Shown: positions 1 through 6,332 of the stretch, piece by piece
How the letters are laid out: every line of letters begins with the position of its first letter
How positions within the stretch are numbered: position 1 is the first letter of the stretch
Origin: Pseudomonadota bacterium
GTDB taxonomy: Bacteria; Pseudomonadota; Gammaproteobacteria; Halothiobacillales; Halothiobacillaceae
Length of the DNA: 10,298 nt
Reading direction: 5' to 3'
Assembly: GCA_021795795.1 (NCBI GenBank)
Contig: JAJYPA010000271.1
Location: forward strand, 1 to 10,298
Position numbers and translations under genes: made by a program
The notes under the pieces: model-generated
The model's input: the letters and a program-made list of their open reading frames with translations, nothing else
Databases searched by the model: none
What the model was told of the DNA's origin: nothing

Positions 1-2
1 TC

Positions 3-251
3 ACCCATGCGGATATTTTCGACGACCACGAAGAGGCTTTGGAACTGGTAGGCATACTGGAAAATCTGGTGCTGGGGACGCAAGGCGCGCTCCATTACAC
101 CATGCCCAACGACGGCTGGGTGGCTTATCAGAATGGCGGGCAGCCACGTATGCTGGACTTGTCGCACCTGGATGGAATTTTTGACCGGCTGGATGGCGTG
201 TTTTTGATGCGGTTCGGGAAAGAGCAGGTTAAAAAATGGGTGTTTAGTTAA
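3..251 (+). CDS. 3' end of an unrecognised protein (partial)
   Basis: The reading frame is open from the first complete codon to a TAA at 249-251, so the true start lies upstream of the window. A TTG at 39 is in frame but lacks a convincing ribosome binding site, and the codons before it read naturally (ADIFDDHEEAL). The visible 82 or so residues are mostly soluble, with acidic and hydrophobic stretches and a C-terminal segment (FDRLDGVFLMRFGKEQVKKW) likely to be helical. No family was recognised. It lies 19 bases before the next likely start and is probably co-directional with it. Confidence 0.55.
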   Translation, partial: THADIFDDHEEALELVGILENLVLGTQGALHYTMPNDGWVAYQNGGQPRMLDLSHLDGIFDRLDGVFLMRFGKEQVKKWVFS

Positions 252-270
252 TTGCAAAATGGGGTGGTTT

Positions 271-552
271 ATGAGTGCAAATATTGTCTTGGCGTGTCTC
301 GTTATTGGAATGGCTTTAATGTGGGTTTTCGCGTTCTTTTCATGGGAGGAAAAACAAAGGGTGTACAGAAATCGCGCACTGGATGAAAACGACCTGAAAT
401 TATTATCCGGAGTGCGACGCGCCGCAGCGATGCGATACCTGGAGTCTTCAGATTGTGATACGCCGCTGACAGAAGAAATTTTGGATAATCTCGTCGAGTC
501 TTATGACAATGAATTGCGTATTGAAAAACAGCGCCATGCGCTTTCTGAGTGA
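271..552 (+). CDS. Small single-span membrane protein, hypothetical
   Basis: I chose the ATG at 271 because a GGGGTGG stretch lies just upstream; the in-frame ATG at 259 has no Shine-Dalgarno sequence. The protein is 93 aa. Residues about 4-24 (NIVLACLVIGMALMWVFAFF) form one hydrophobic segment, followed by a charged, mostly helical tail of about 65 residues. The tail contains WEEKQR right after the membrane and TEEILDNLVESYDNELRIEK near the end. This suggests an inner-membrane anchor with a cytoplasmic helical domain. No family was recognised and no function is assigned. The next gene starts about 110 bases downstream behind its own promoter, so this gene probably ends a transcription unit. 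Confidence 0.55.
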   Translation: MSANIVLACLVIGMALMWVFAFFSWEEKQRVYRNRALDENDLKLLSGVRRAAAMRYLESSDCDTPLTEEILDNLVESYDNELRIEKQRHALSE

Positions 553-609
553 TCTTGTTTCTGATGAGTAGCATGGTACTGCACATGGTTTTGTGTGCCT
601 GGTGGAAAC

Positions 610-638
610 TTGACGCCACTGTATGATTGATATATAGT
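610..638 (+). promoter_or_regulatory. Predicted sigma70-type promoter for the winged-helix gene
   Basis: TTGACG at 610-615 and TATAGT at 633-638 are separated by 17 bases, each one mismatch from consensus. Transcription would begin near 645, giving a short leader with GGAGG at 654-658 before the ATG at 663. Positions 553-662 otherwise contain no gene that I can support. Confidence 0.6.
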
Positions 639-662
639 TGTCATAAATAACCCGGAGGCTCT

Positions 663-1136
663 ATGGATAAGTCGCTGCCACGCAAATCGTTCGCCCGTAA
701 AATTGTTGGGATGATTGGGTACAGCGTCGAACAGGAGATCATCGAGGTTGCCAGTATTGACGGCGTTGATCGAGAGGAAGCCGTTAGGCGAATAGCAAAA
801 GCCAAGGAACATCGCATGAAGCGATCCATCGCGCAGCGTGTACGTTGGCATAAAACCAAGGCGAAAATAGAAGATGCACGTCGCACGGTGCTATTGATTG
901 CGTATCATCGTGGACCGTTCCTTTGTGCCGACGAAATGGAGAATATCGCCTGTATCGCCGGCTGGAAAGCGCCCACAGGTAGTCCTTTTTACTGGGATAC
1001 GGGCCGTGTTTTTCGGGAAATCTGCCGTCCATTGGAGAAATTGGGGCTACTCCATGAATTTTGCAACGACGACGAACGCTTTGTCGGCTACACCATTACT
1101 GAGAAAGGGCGGAAATATCTGCTGAACGATCTGTAA
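663..1136 (+). CDS. Winged-helix-like protein, putative regulator
   Basis: The protein is 157 aa. The ATG start has GGAGG four bases upstream. The N-terminal half is strongly basic and helical (residues about 45-75, with KAKEHRMKRSIAQRVRWHK). The C-terminal half looks like a winged helix-turn-helix: a helical stretch from about residue 76, a candidate recognition helix around FREICRPLEKLGLLHE, then a beta-wing ending in VGYTITEKGRKYLL. The pattern 'leucine-rich helix + LGLL + (I/V)TEKGRKYL' is typical of MarR/PadR-like and phage or plasmid winged helices. This is a fold-level impression, not a family assignment. The gene has its own promoter (610-638) and heads the gene run, a position that suits a local regulator, but DNA binding is inferred. 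Confidence 0.55.
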   Translation: MDKSLPRKSFARKIVGMIGYSVEQEIIEVASIDGVDREEAVRRIAKAKEHRMKRSIAQRVRWHKTKAKIEDARRTVLLIAYHRGPFLCADEMENIACIAGWKAPTGSPFYWDTGRVFREICRPLEKLGLLHEFCNDDERFVGYTITEKGRKYLLNDL

Positions 1137-1214
1137 GCTCTGGGCGACGTGTGCAAGCCATAGGGCTGGCGTTATGAAGAGATTTTATGTATTGCACGGG
1201 AGGTAATCGCGATC

Positions 1215-1490
1215 ATGCCAACACTTGCGAAAGTCCCTACGACGAGCGTCTATAGCGTCGCGCCGTTTTCCCTGTGGAAAGACTCCAAAAGTCATGTCCG
1301 TGGCATCACCGGGCGCGAATGCGCTATATGTGGAAAGCAAGTACGGGAGCCCTTTAAACATACCGCCGTGGTAGTGGATGGTGGCGCTCAATGGGCGGAT
1401 GCGGAAGATGCTGATGTCTCAGATCCAGGCTACATGGGGATATATCCCGTTGGGGCGGATTGCCACAAAAAATATCTGCTAAAAAAATAG
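1215..1490 (+). CDS. Small Cys/His protein, probable zinc binder, hypothetical
   Basis: The protein is 91 aa. A GGGAGG stretch at 1198-1203 precedes the ATG at a rather long spacing of 11 bases. Residues about 36-39 are CAIC, and a second cluster at residues 83-84 (ADCHKKY) would supply further ligands, so a small treble-clef or zinc-ribbon type metal site is plausible. Between them lies HTAVVVDGGAQW followed by an acidic stretch (DAEDADVSD), then GYMGIYPVGADC. The layout CxxC - VVDGGA - GYMG-(I/F)YPVG-xxC recalls small uncharacterised phage and plasmid proteins, but I know no function for them. Its stop is six bases before the GTG of the ATP-grasp gene, so the two are probably co-translated. 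Confidence 0.6.
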   Translation: MPTLAKVPTTSVYSVAPFSLWKDSKSHVRGITGRECAICGKQVREPFKHTAVVVDGGAQWADAEDADVSDPGYMGIYPVGADCHKKYLLKK

Positions 1491-1496
1491 GGATAC

Positions 1497-2204
1497 GTGG
1501 ATATTATCGCGCAAATAGGTTACTCCCAGGCGGAAACATGGGCCGCTCGTGTCTATGGAGACGCGAAGCTCGCCCGCTTGGAGGACATCCAGGCCCTTCC
1601 CAGGTCCGGCTGGATGCCGGTGGGCACCGTGGCGTTCTGTAGGGCGGCTATGGCGCAGCAGGGTATACAGGAGCCTGACCCCATCGGCTATCCCTTCTGT
1701 TTGCAGGAATGGATCCCTTATGGCGGGCACTATGCGCGGCTTTATGGGGATATGCCGATAGGGTGGACGCCAGAAAATCACCAAGGTCTGCATGGGAAGC
1801 CAGTACGGAGGAAACTTCCTCAACAGTTGTGGACGCCGACGACCCTGTTCTGGATAGCACCTTATCATCGTTTCGCGTCTGAGTGGCGAGTATATGTTTC
1901 ACATGGTGAAATTATTGGAATAGGCCGCTACGACGAGAGATGCGTGGATGTTGCACATACGTTCCCCGATATGGACGTTGTGCGCGAAATGGTGGGCGTA
2001 TACACAAAACACGGGGCCCCCGCTGGTTTTGGGCTAGACGTTGGCGTGTCGGAAGGTCCGGGTGGTGAAAATCCTTTTGAAGACGGCAGAACGAAACTTG
2101 TCGGGGTGATCGACGGATGGGCTTTGGACTTATATAAGGGCACCTGTTCACCAAGGGATTACTTGCGATTGTTGGAGGCCCGATGGGCGGAGATTGCGGT
2201 TTAA
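1497..2204 (+). CDS. ATP-grasp domain protein, R2K-type clade
   Basis: The protein is 235 aa, starting at a GTG with AGGGA just upstream; no ATG near the N-terminus is in frame. The C-terminal half matches the R2K ATP-grasp pattern (DUF4343-like). It has KPVRRK at about 101-106, the core strand SEWRVYV (128-134), GEIIGIGRYD (137-146), GFGLDVGV (177-184, Asp181) and a final strand VGVIDGWALDLY (202-213) followed by the usual SPRDYLRLLEARW. ATP-grasp enzymes generally join a carboxylate to an amine via an acyl-phosphate. R2K members occur in phages and peptide-modification loci, mostly with unknown substrates. Oddly, the last strand normally reads E-x-N before D-G-W, but here it is Gly203-Val-Ile205, so two expected Mg2+ ligands are missing. 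The next gene overlaps its 3' end by 22 bases. Confidence 0.75.
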   Translation: MDIIAQIGYSQAETWAARVYGDAKLARLEDIQALPRSGWMPVGTVAFCRAAMAQQGIQEPDPIGYPFCLQEWIPYGGHYARLYGDMPIGWTPENHQGLHGKPVRRKLPQQLWTPTTLFWIAPYHRFASEWRVYVSHGEIIGIGRYDERCVDVAHTFPDMDVVREMVGVYTKHGAPAGFGLDVGVSEGPGGENPFEDGRTKLVGVIDGWALDLYKGTCSPRDYLRLLEARWAEIAV

Positions 2205-2770
2205 CGACCAAGGAAACGAGAGTGGCCACATTTAAGCCCTCTGACGGCATGGTACTCGACGCCTTGCTGTTCGCTACGGAACAGCACGATGGGCAGGTTC
2301 GACGCGGCACTAATCTGCCGTACATTACCCATCCCATAGCGGTGAGCTACATTGTTGCGCAGTTCAAGCGGTCCCGGCATCTGCCCGAACTGGTGACCGC
2401 CGCGATCCTTCATGACGTACTGGAAGACACGGAGACGTCGTTTGCCGACCTTACGGCACGGTTTACCCCTCTGGTCGCCAGCCTGGTGCATGAGCTGACG
2501 TCCGACGCGACGGAGATCGCCCGGGTTGGTAAATTGGAGTACCTGAAAAGCAAGATGGTCGGCATGAGCAGCTATGGGCTGGCCATCAAATTGGCCGACC
2601 GCCTGCACAACATCTCGGATCGCCCTACGCGGAAGATGGTCGCCGATACGCTGAAGATAATCGCGTACATCCAGAAGGCACGGCGATTGACGGCAGCGCA
2701 ACAGCACCTTGCTGAACGGATAATCGTAGCGTGCGGCAACGTGGAGCATCTTACAACAACTCAGGAGTGA
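2183..2770 (+). CDS. HD-domain hydrolase of small alarmone hydrolase (SpoT/MESH1) type
   Basis: The protein is 195 aa from the ATG at 2183, which has GGAGG at 2174-2178 and overlaps the upstream gene by 22 bases. A GTG at 2222 behind AAGGAAACGAGA is a possible alternative start. The family normally removes the 3'-pyrophosphate of (p)ppGpp, or that of related nucleotides, in a Mn2+-dependent reaction. Visible hallmarks are HDGQVRRGTNLPYITHP (35-51), AAILHDVLEDTE (73-84, with the HD and ED pairs) and KLADRLHN (136-143, metal-binding Asp139). Together these cover the four expected HD motifs, so the enzyme looks catalytically intact. There is no synthetase, TGS or ACT domain, and the length suits a stand-alone hydrolase. 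Activity on ppGpp as opposed to another nucleotide is inference. Overlap with the ATP-grasp gene implies translational coupling. Confidence 0.85.
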   Translation: MGGDCGLTTKETRVATFKPSDGMVLDALLFATEQHDGQVRRGTNLPYITHPIAVSYIVAQFKRSRHLPELVTAAILHDVLEDTETSFADLTARFTPLVASLVHELTSDATEIARVGKLEYLKSKMVGMSSYGLAIKLADRLHNISDRPTRKMVADTLKIIAYIQKARRLTAAQQHLAERIIVACGNVEHLTTTQE

Positions 2771-2775
2771 CGGTT

Positions 2776-3033
2776 ATGGGTACAGCTAAAAAAAGGCCGT
2801 TTCCCGCCAAAGGCTGGACCTGCGGCTACCGCGACGGATCCCCTGAAGGCAGAGCTTTCCAGATGCCCGATTGGACATACGGGTTTGTCGCAGATGCGGA
2901 CGCCGCCGAGATTGCCGCTGATCTTCGACGGTCTACGGGCACTGAGCCGCCCACATTGGCGGTGCGAGGACGCATGATTCGCCTGGCTAAAGCACGGAAG
3001 AAAGTCCGTGATGGTGGCCATGGCCGTCCATAG
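2776..3033 (+). CDS. Hypothetical protein, 85 aa
   Basis: I chose the ATG at 2776 because AGGAG lies just upstream at 2763-2767. An in-frame GTG at 2731 would extend the protein back into the HD-domain gene without a ribosome binding site. The product is basic and soluble, with a Gly/Trp/aromatic-rich N-terminal half (GWTCGYRDGS, MPDWTYGF), a short acidic Ala-rich helix (DADAAEIAADLRR), and a basic C-terminus (RMIRLAKARKKVR) that could contact nucleic acid. No family was recognised. Its 3' end overlaps the DUF1289 gene by about 23 bases. Confidence 0.6.
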   Translation: MGTAKKRPFPAKGWTCGYRDGSPEGRAFQMPDWTYGFVADADAAEIAADLRRSTGTEPPTLAVRGRMIRLAKARKKVRDGGHGRP

Positions 3034-3256
3034 CCACCGGCCTGACTCTCCATGCCTGGGCTTCTGCACAACCGCCCTGGGCGATGACGTGTGCAAGTCT
3101 TGTGGGAGGACGTTCGAGGAAGTGACTCGCTGGATCATCATGTCGCAGGAAGAAAAGGCGGTGGTGTGGGCAAGGTTAAACCGGGATGGCTGGTGGGATA
3201 CGCAACAAAGTGCCTTCGGCACTAGCGGAGCGGATAGGAGAGCAAGAAATGCCTGA
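3011..3256 (+). CDS. DUF1289 domain-containing protein
   Basis: The protein is 81 aa from the ATG at 3011; a GTG at 3008 is equally possible. The core SPCLGFC - DDVCKSCGRTFEEV - RWIIMSQEEKAVVWARL matches the DUF1289 pattern (SPC-x2-C ... C-x2-CGRT-x-EE ... W-x3-(S/M)...E+..V..RL) over its whole length, including all four cysteines. DUF1289 proteins are small, widespread in proteobacteria, and presumed to bind a metal or Fe-S centre through these cysteines. They often sit next to unrelated genes, and their biochemical role is not known to me. The gene overlaps the upstream gene by about 23 bases and the downstream gene by 8, fitting a coupled polycistron. The C-terminal 15 residues beyond the domain look unstructured. 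Confidence 0.85.
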   Translation: MVAMAVHSHRPDSPCLGFCTTALGDDVCKSCGRTFEEVTRWIIMSQEEKAVVWARLNRDGWWDTQQSAFGTSGADRRARNA

Positions 3257-3530
3257 TAGCGACAAAGAACAGGACGTGCAGCGTGTCACCGTGCTGGGCA
3301 TGCTGGATGGCGACGGACAGAACAGCGTTGTGTTGCACTTGTTTCCGTCTGCGATCAGTCGCGTAATGGTCGCTGCGGAATGGGCCAAAGCGCACCCCGA
3401 AGTGGAACACATTGAGATCGTGCTGCACGGCGAAAGACCGGACGCGCTAATAATGACCATGCCGCGCACGGCGCTGTTGGTAATGGCGGTAGACATGGTG
3501 CGGCAGGAGCAAGGGGTCACATTGCAATGA
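3249..3530 (+). CDS. Hypothetical protein, 93 aa
   Basis: The ATG at 3249 is supported by GGAG at 3237-3240 and overlaps the DUF1289 stop by 8 bases. In-frame starts further upstream (from 3186) would lie inside that gene. The sequence alternates likely beta strands (VTVLGMLDG, SVVLHLF, VEHIEIVLHGE, ALIMTMP) with helices (AISRVMVAAEWAKAH, TALLVMAVDMVRQ), suggesting a small alpha/beta fold. It has no signal peptide or membrane segment. No family was recognised. Its TGA overlaps the next ATG (ATGA at 3527-3530). Confidence 0.6.
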   Translation: MPDSDKEQDVQRVTVLGMLDGDGQNSVVLHLFPSAISRVMVAAEWAKAHPEVEHIEIVLHGERPDALIMTMPRTALLVMAVDMVRQEQGVTLQ

Positions 3531-3715
3531 TGCAAGCAGAAGCCACACAGACCAAATCTGCATGGCTGGACGAAGGTCTGCCTGTAGGCGTTTTTGATGA
3601 CGAACAATCGGAGCAACTATGGGATGCCTGCTGCGCGTCTCACACGGGTGATCCGTTTGCTGTGTGGGAAAAGCGCAAGTCAGAAGGAAGCGTGAGGGAC
3701 AACGATGCCAAATAA
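3527..3715 (+). CDS. Hypothetical small acidic protein, 62 aa
   Basis: It starts with a tandem ATGATG whose first ATG overlaps the upstream stop by one base (ATGA), so it is probably translated by coupling; AGGGG lies at 3510-3515, somewhat far away. The protein is acidic and Trp-rich for its size, with WLDEGLPVGVFDDEQSEQLW in the first half and GDPFAVWEKRKSEG in the second. Two Cys are adjacent (ACCAS) and do not form a metal motif. No family was recognised. It overlaps the ASCH gene by 11 bases. Confidence 0.55.
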   Translation: MMQAEATQTKSAWLDEGLPVGVFDDEQSEQLWDACCASHTGDPFAVWEKRKSEGSVRDNDAK

Positions 3716-4247
3716 CCAAGAATTACTGACGCAAGCCCGAAAAGAACACCCTATCTTGTTCAACTCCGAAATGGTTAACGCCATACTGGGCGGAAGAAAG
3801 ACGGTCACCAGGCGGATTGCCAAAGGGATGATTCCAAAATCCCCGGCTGGCAAGCCAGGTGATGTTCTCTGGGTCCGGGAGACTTGGATGGATCTCGCCG
3901 GCACAGGTATTGACGATGCCGACGGTAAATCGCAGCGGTATGCATACGGCGCCGACTGCTTGCCGGGTAGTGCCAGCGACGAGGCACGCAAAGATTTTGG
4001 CTTAAAGTGGAAACCGTCTATTCACATGCCGCGCGAGGCCTGCAGATTGCGACTGGAAGTTGTCAATGTGCGGTTGGAGCGGTTACAGGCTATTTCGGCA
4101 GATGAAGCCAGGGCTGAAGGTTGCCCCGCCGCTGCCTTGAAAGACCCGGTGGGTTGGTACCGGTCGCTATGGCAATCCATTCATGGACAGGCATCATGGG
4201 ACGCCGACCCGTCTGTGTGGGTGATCTATTTCGAGGTATTGCCATGA
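3705..4247 (+). CDS. ASCH-domain-like phage-type protein
   Basis: The protein is 180 aa. The ATG has GAGGG at 3694-3698. Characteristic parts are PILFNSEMVNAILGGRKTVTRR (residues 16-37, the G-x-K-T-x-T-R signature), KPGDVLWVRETW (50-61), KWKPSIHMPREACRLRLEVVNVRLERLQAIS and a C-terminal WVIYFEV strand. This layout is that of the long ASCH-superfamily proteins common in phages and prophages. ASCH domains have a PUA-like beta-barrel and are predicted to bind RNA or modified nucleotides; one small member (YqfB) hydrolyses N4-acetylcytidine. The exact activity here is unknown. The TGA overlaps the ATG of the uracil-DNA glycosylase gene (ATGA at 4244-4247), which strongly suggests coupled translation and perhaps a shared role with modified bases. 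Confidence 0.8.
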   Translation: MPNNQELLTQARKEHPILFNSEMVNAILGGRKTVTRRIAKGMIPKSPAGKPGDVLWVRETWMDLAGTGIDDADGKSQRYAYGADCLPGSASDEARKDFGLKWKPSIHMPREACRLRLEVVNVRLERLQAISADEARAEGCPAAALKDPVGWYRSLWQSIHGQASWDADPSVWVIYFEVLP

Positions 4248-4843
4248 TCTGCCAAAAATGCCAATCCCTCTGCGCCTCCCGCACGCAAATCGTCGAGCCC
4301 GATCTTCCGGAGTTCGGCCGCCCTTGCCGCGTCCTGGTGATCGGCGAAGCCCCAGGCGCCGATGAGGACGCCCAAGGCAAGGGATTTGTGGGCCGTGCTG
4401 GACGCACTCTCCAGGCGTTGCTCGAAGAACAGGGGCTGCGTCGTGGGTATGATTACGGTTGCGCGAATATCGTCCGTTGCCGGCCGCCGGAGAATCGCCG
4501 GCCGACAACGATCGAGATAGGACATTGCCTGCCGTATCTTGCAGAGACTATCGTCAAAGCCCAGCCTAAAGCCGTCCTGACCGTGGGGGAGACGGCAACG
4601 CGGGCCATCACCGGCATTCGTGGGCTGGCGGACAATATCCGGTTTCTGGCAGAACATCATCACGATCCAAAACAGGCGGAAATGCTGTGCCCTTTGACGA
4701 TTAGGCAGGCATGGCCGGATGGAACGTTGCTGGTTCCCATGCCGCACACCTCGCCGCTGGCCTGGAACCGGAACGCGCCGGATGGTCGGAAGTGGTCGGA
4801 GGTTGGGGGCGAGCAGATAAGACGAATGGTGGAGATACTTTGA
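4244..4843 (+). CDS. Family 4 (Fe-S) uracil-DNA glycosylase
   Basis: The protein is 199 aa from the ATG at 4244, which overlaps the ASCH stop. Starts further upstream (from 4121) lie inside that gene and add no domain. The enzyme removes uracil from DNA, the first step of base-excision repair of deaminated cytosine. Four cluster ligands of the [4Fe-4S] site are in place: Cys3 and Cys6 at the N-terminus, Cys79 in ANIVRCRPPENRRPT, and Cys95 in IGHCLPYL. Motif A is GEAPGADED (34-42), followed by GFVGRAG. Motif B is PHTSPLAWNR (167-176), near the usual H-P-S-x-L-x-R form but with Thr after His. Length matches the family. About 20 residues around 136-155 look like an insertion. In a mobile element it may protect or police uracil-containing DNA. 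Confidence 0.9.
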   Translation: MICQKCQSLCASRTQIVEPDLPEFGRPCRVLVIGEAPGADEDAQGKGFVGRAGRTLQALLEEQGLRRGYDYGCANIVRCRPPENRRPTTIEIGHCLPYLAETIVKAQPKAVLTVGETATRAITGIRGLADNIRFLAEHHHDPKQAEMLCPLTIRQAWPDGTLLVPMPHTSPLAWNRNAPDGRKWSEVGGEQIRRMVEIL

Positions 4844-4877
4844 GCCGGATAATCTGACAAACAAAAGGAGTAAAACG

Positions 4878-5426
4878 ATGCCTCCAGAACACCTTCCCTG
4901 TATCGGATTGTTCGGCACCTGCGGGGTCAGCCGGTGGCGCGAGCCGTTCATCCGGCGGTACGAGGAGCTGAGTATCCCCTATTTCAACCCGCAGGTTGCG
5001 ACCGGTACCTGGCATCCCGGGCTGGTGGCTGAAGAAAATCGGCACTTCCACCAGGACTCGCTGATCCTGTTCCCGGTTACCGCCGAAACCACCGGGCAAG
5101 GTTCTCTGGCTGAAATCGGGTTCTCGGTGGCCAACGCGCTTCGCCAGGCCCAAGACCGATTTTTCTTGTTCCTGATTGAGGAGGACTGTCACGATATCGG
5201 TGCCGATGACGCATCGCGGGCGGATTCGGTACGCAGCCGCGCTCTGGTCAAGAGCAAGCTCTTGGATGTGGCCGGACGGTATCCGAACATCCTCCTGGTA
5301 GACAATATTTCGGATATGCTGGATCTCTCGGTCTCCCTTTTCCACTGGTCGAGCCAAAAAGCGGCCCTGGATTCCGAACTGGGCCGTATTCTAAATTGGC
5401 GGCCGGCTTTCGTGTCGGGTTTTTAA
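4878..5426 (+). CDS. Nucleoside 2-deoxyribosyltransferase-like protein
   Basis: The protein is 182 aa. The ATG is preceded by AAAGGAG at good spacing. The N-terminal half follows the nucleoside 2-deoxyribosyltransferase-like fold: a first strand with a Gly-rich loop (IGLFGTCGVSRWREPF), SIPYFNPQV (32-40), AEENRHFHQDSLILFPVT (51-68), then GSLAEIGFSVANAL (75-88). Glu79 sits where the family's catalytic Glu lies. Enzymes of this family swap or remove bases from 2'-deoxyribonucleosides or nucleotides; many phage and plasmid relatives have undefined substrates, and some act as nucleosidases. The C-terminal 90 residues (from about 92) are more helical and less conserved to my eye. The gene is 34 bases after the UDG gene, consistent with the same operon. 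A substrate cannot be read from the sequence. Confidence 0.7.
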   Translation: MPPEHLPCIGLFGTCGVSRWREPFIRRYEELSIPYFNPQVATGTWHPGLVAEENRHFHQDSLILFPVTAETTGQGSLAEIGFSVANALRQAQDRFFLFLIEEDCHDIGADDASRADSVRSRALVKSKLLDVAGRYPNILLVDNISDMLDLSVSLFHWSSQKAALDSELGRILNWRPAFVSGF

Positions 5427-5448
5427 GTAAATTAGGGGACATTTGCGT

Positions 5449-6135
5449 ATGCTCAAGTTGAAACATTCAAGAAAACCTGCGATTCGCGGAAAGTCGATAT
5501 TCGATACCGCCAGGGAATATCACCGGCGTCATCCCTGGAAGATGATCAACCAGGATGGCCTTATGGTTCGGCATCTCTACACAAACAAGACTCCCACAAG
5601 CCTATCATGGTGGGATGACGCAGGCTTCATTTTCGCCAAGCGCCGCGTCATGGTCTGGTGGCTGCACCCTCGCATGGTGTATGCAGATCGCCTGGAAGAG
5701 ATGGCGGAACGGCAATGCGCCGAAGCCTACCCAAAGGAAGAAAACTGGTTGATGCGTTCGGAACCTATTCGCAAGAAAGTCCAACAGGGGCGCCGCGTGA
5801 AAACCGTTGGACATCGGGTATTGCCGATGAGCGAAGGATACCGCCGGTATTACGACCACCTGCAGGCCGCGCAAGACGCGCTGGCGCAGCAGGACCACGG
5901 CTGGGTCATTGCACCTTCCATACGGAGTCGGGCGCTGGACTGGTGTCAGGGCGTAGACCTGGTGATGCCCGTGGAGATCCGTTGCGAGGATGATTTGCGC
6001 CAGTTGCGGGATATCGTGGAGCGCCATTTGCGCGGGGGTAAGGGTGTGCTGGCAGAATATCCCGCATACACCTTTGCGGACTGGCAGGAGGATCAGACCA
6101 GAAGAACTCGTGAGAAGGAGCATCTGGTCGGATGA
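5449..6135 (+). CDS. Hypothetical protein, 228 aa, phage/plasmid type
   Basis: I chose the ATG at 5449 because AGGGGA lies at 5434-5439; an in-frame TTG at 5443 is too close to it. The protein is basic and rich in Trp, Arg and His. It has SLSWWDDAGFIFAKRRVMVW then WLHPRMVYADRLEEMAE in the first half, a basic linker (IRKKVQQGRRVKTVGHR), and a C-terminal helical region (CEDDLRQLRDIVERHL). The 'W-x-G-(F/Y)-I-(F/Y)-x-K-R-R-V--WW-HPR--Y-D' arrangement resembles uncharacterised proteins of proteobacterial mobile elements, but I cannot name a function. There is no membrane segment or signal peptide. Its TGA overlaps the next ATG (ATGA at 6132-6135). Confidence 0.65.
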   Translation: MLKLKHSRKPAIRGKSIFDTAREYHRRHPWKMINQDGLMVRHLYTNKTPTSLSWWDDAGFIFAKRRVMVWWLHPRMVYADRLEEMAERQCAEAYPKEENWLMRSEPIRKKVQQGRRVKTVGHRVLPMSEGYRRYYDHLQAAQDALAQQDHGWVIAPSIRSRALDWCQGVDLVMPVEIRCEDDLRQLRDIVERHLRGGKGVLAEYPAYTFADWQEDQTRRTREKEHLVG

Positions 6136-6332
6136 CTATAACGGCAAAAGGCCCAGGCCGCGGCGGACGGCGGGAAGGCGCCGGTAGAAAGGCGGCGGAT
6201 GGCGTCACGGTCGCCGATACCGTCCAGATCACCGCGCGGGTAACGCCTGAGCAACGCGAACGATTCCTGGACCTGGGCGGCAGTGAATGGCTGCGGGCTA
6301 TTATTGATCGTGAATTTGACAAGCGTTTTTGA
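6132..6332 (+). CDS. Ribbon-helix-helix-like small DNA-binding protein
   Basis: The protein is 66 aa, with its ATG overlapping the preceding stop. The N-terminus (KGPGRGGRREGAGRK) is the Gly/Arg-rich 'RGG-REGAGRK' tail seen at the start of many small phage and plasmid DNA-binding proteins. The rest, VADTVQITARVTPEQRERFL then GGSEWLRAIIDREF, fits a ribbon-helix-helix: one short strand (VQITARV) followed by two helices. Such proteins are often autoregulators or accessory partition or transfer factors; that role here is inference. The -35 box of the next promoter lies inside its last codons, so it could regulate the downstream unit from a neighbouring operator, though I see no clear operator repeat. 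Confidence 0.65.
   Translation: MTITAKGPGRGGRREGAGRKAADGVTVADTVQITARVTPEQRERFLDLGGSEWLRAIIDREFDKRF

Noticed and set aside
581..598. GCACA-N8-TGTGC hairpin after the membrane protein gene as a terminator
   Set aside because: The stem is only five bases with a large loop and no T-tract follows, so it does not qualify as an intrinsic terminator.
1174..1206. Ten-codon ORF (MKRFYVLHGR) before the Cys/His protein gene
   Set aside because: There is no ribosome binding site upstream and its stop falls inside the GGGAGGTAA of the next gene. A leader peptide is possible but unsupported.
2201..2749. Minus-strand open frame of 182 codons
   Set aside because: It mirrors the HD-domain gene, whose four catalytic motifs are clear on the + strand.
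4226..4951. Minus-strand open frame of 241 codons
   Set aside because: It lies opposite the well-supported uracil-DNA glycosylase, has no ribosome binding site or family pattern, and is low-complexity in Arg/Pro as expected for a shadow frame.
4701..5357. Minus-strand open frame of 218 codons
   Set aside because: It is antisense to the UDG and deoxyribosyltransferase-like genes, with no recognisable domain and no start signals.
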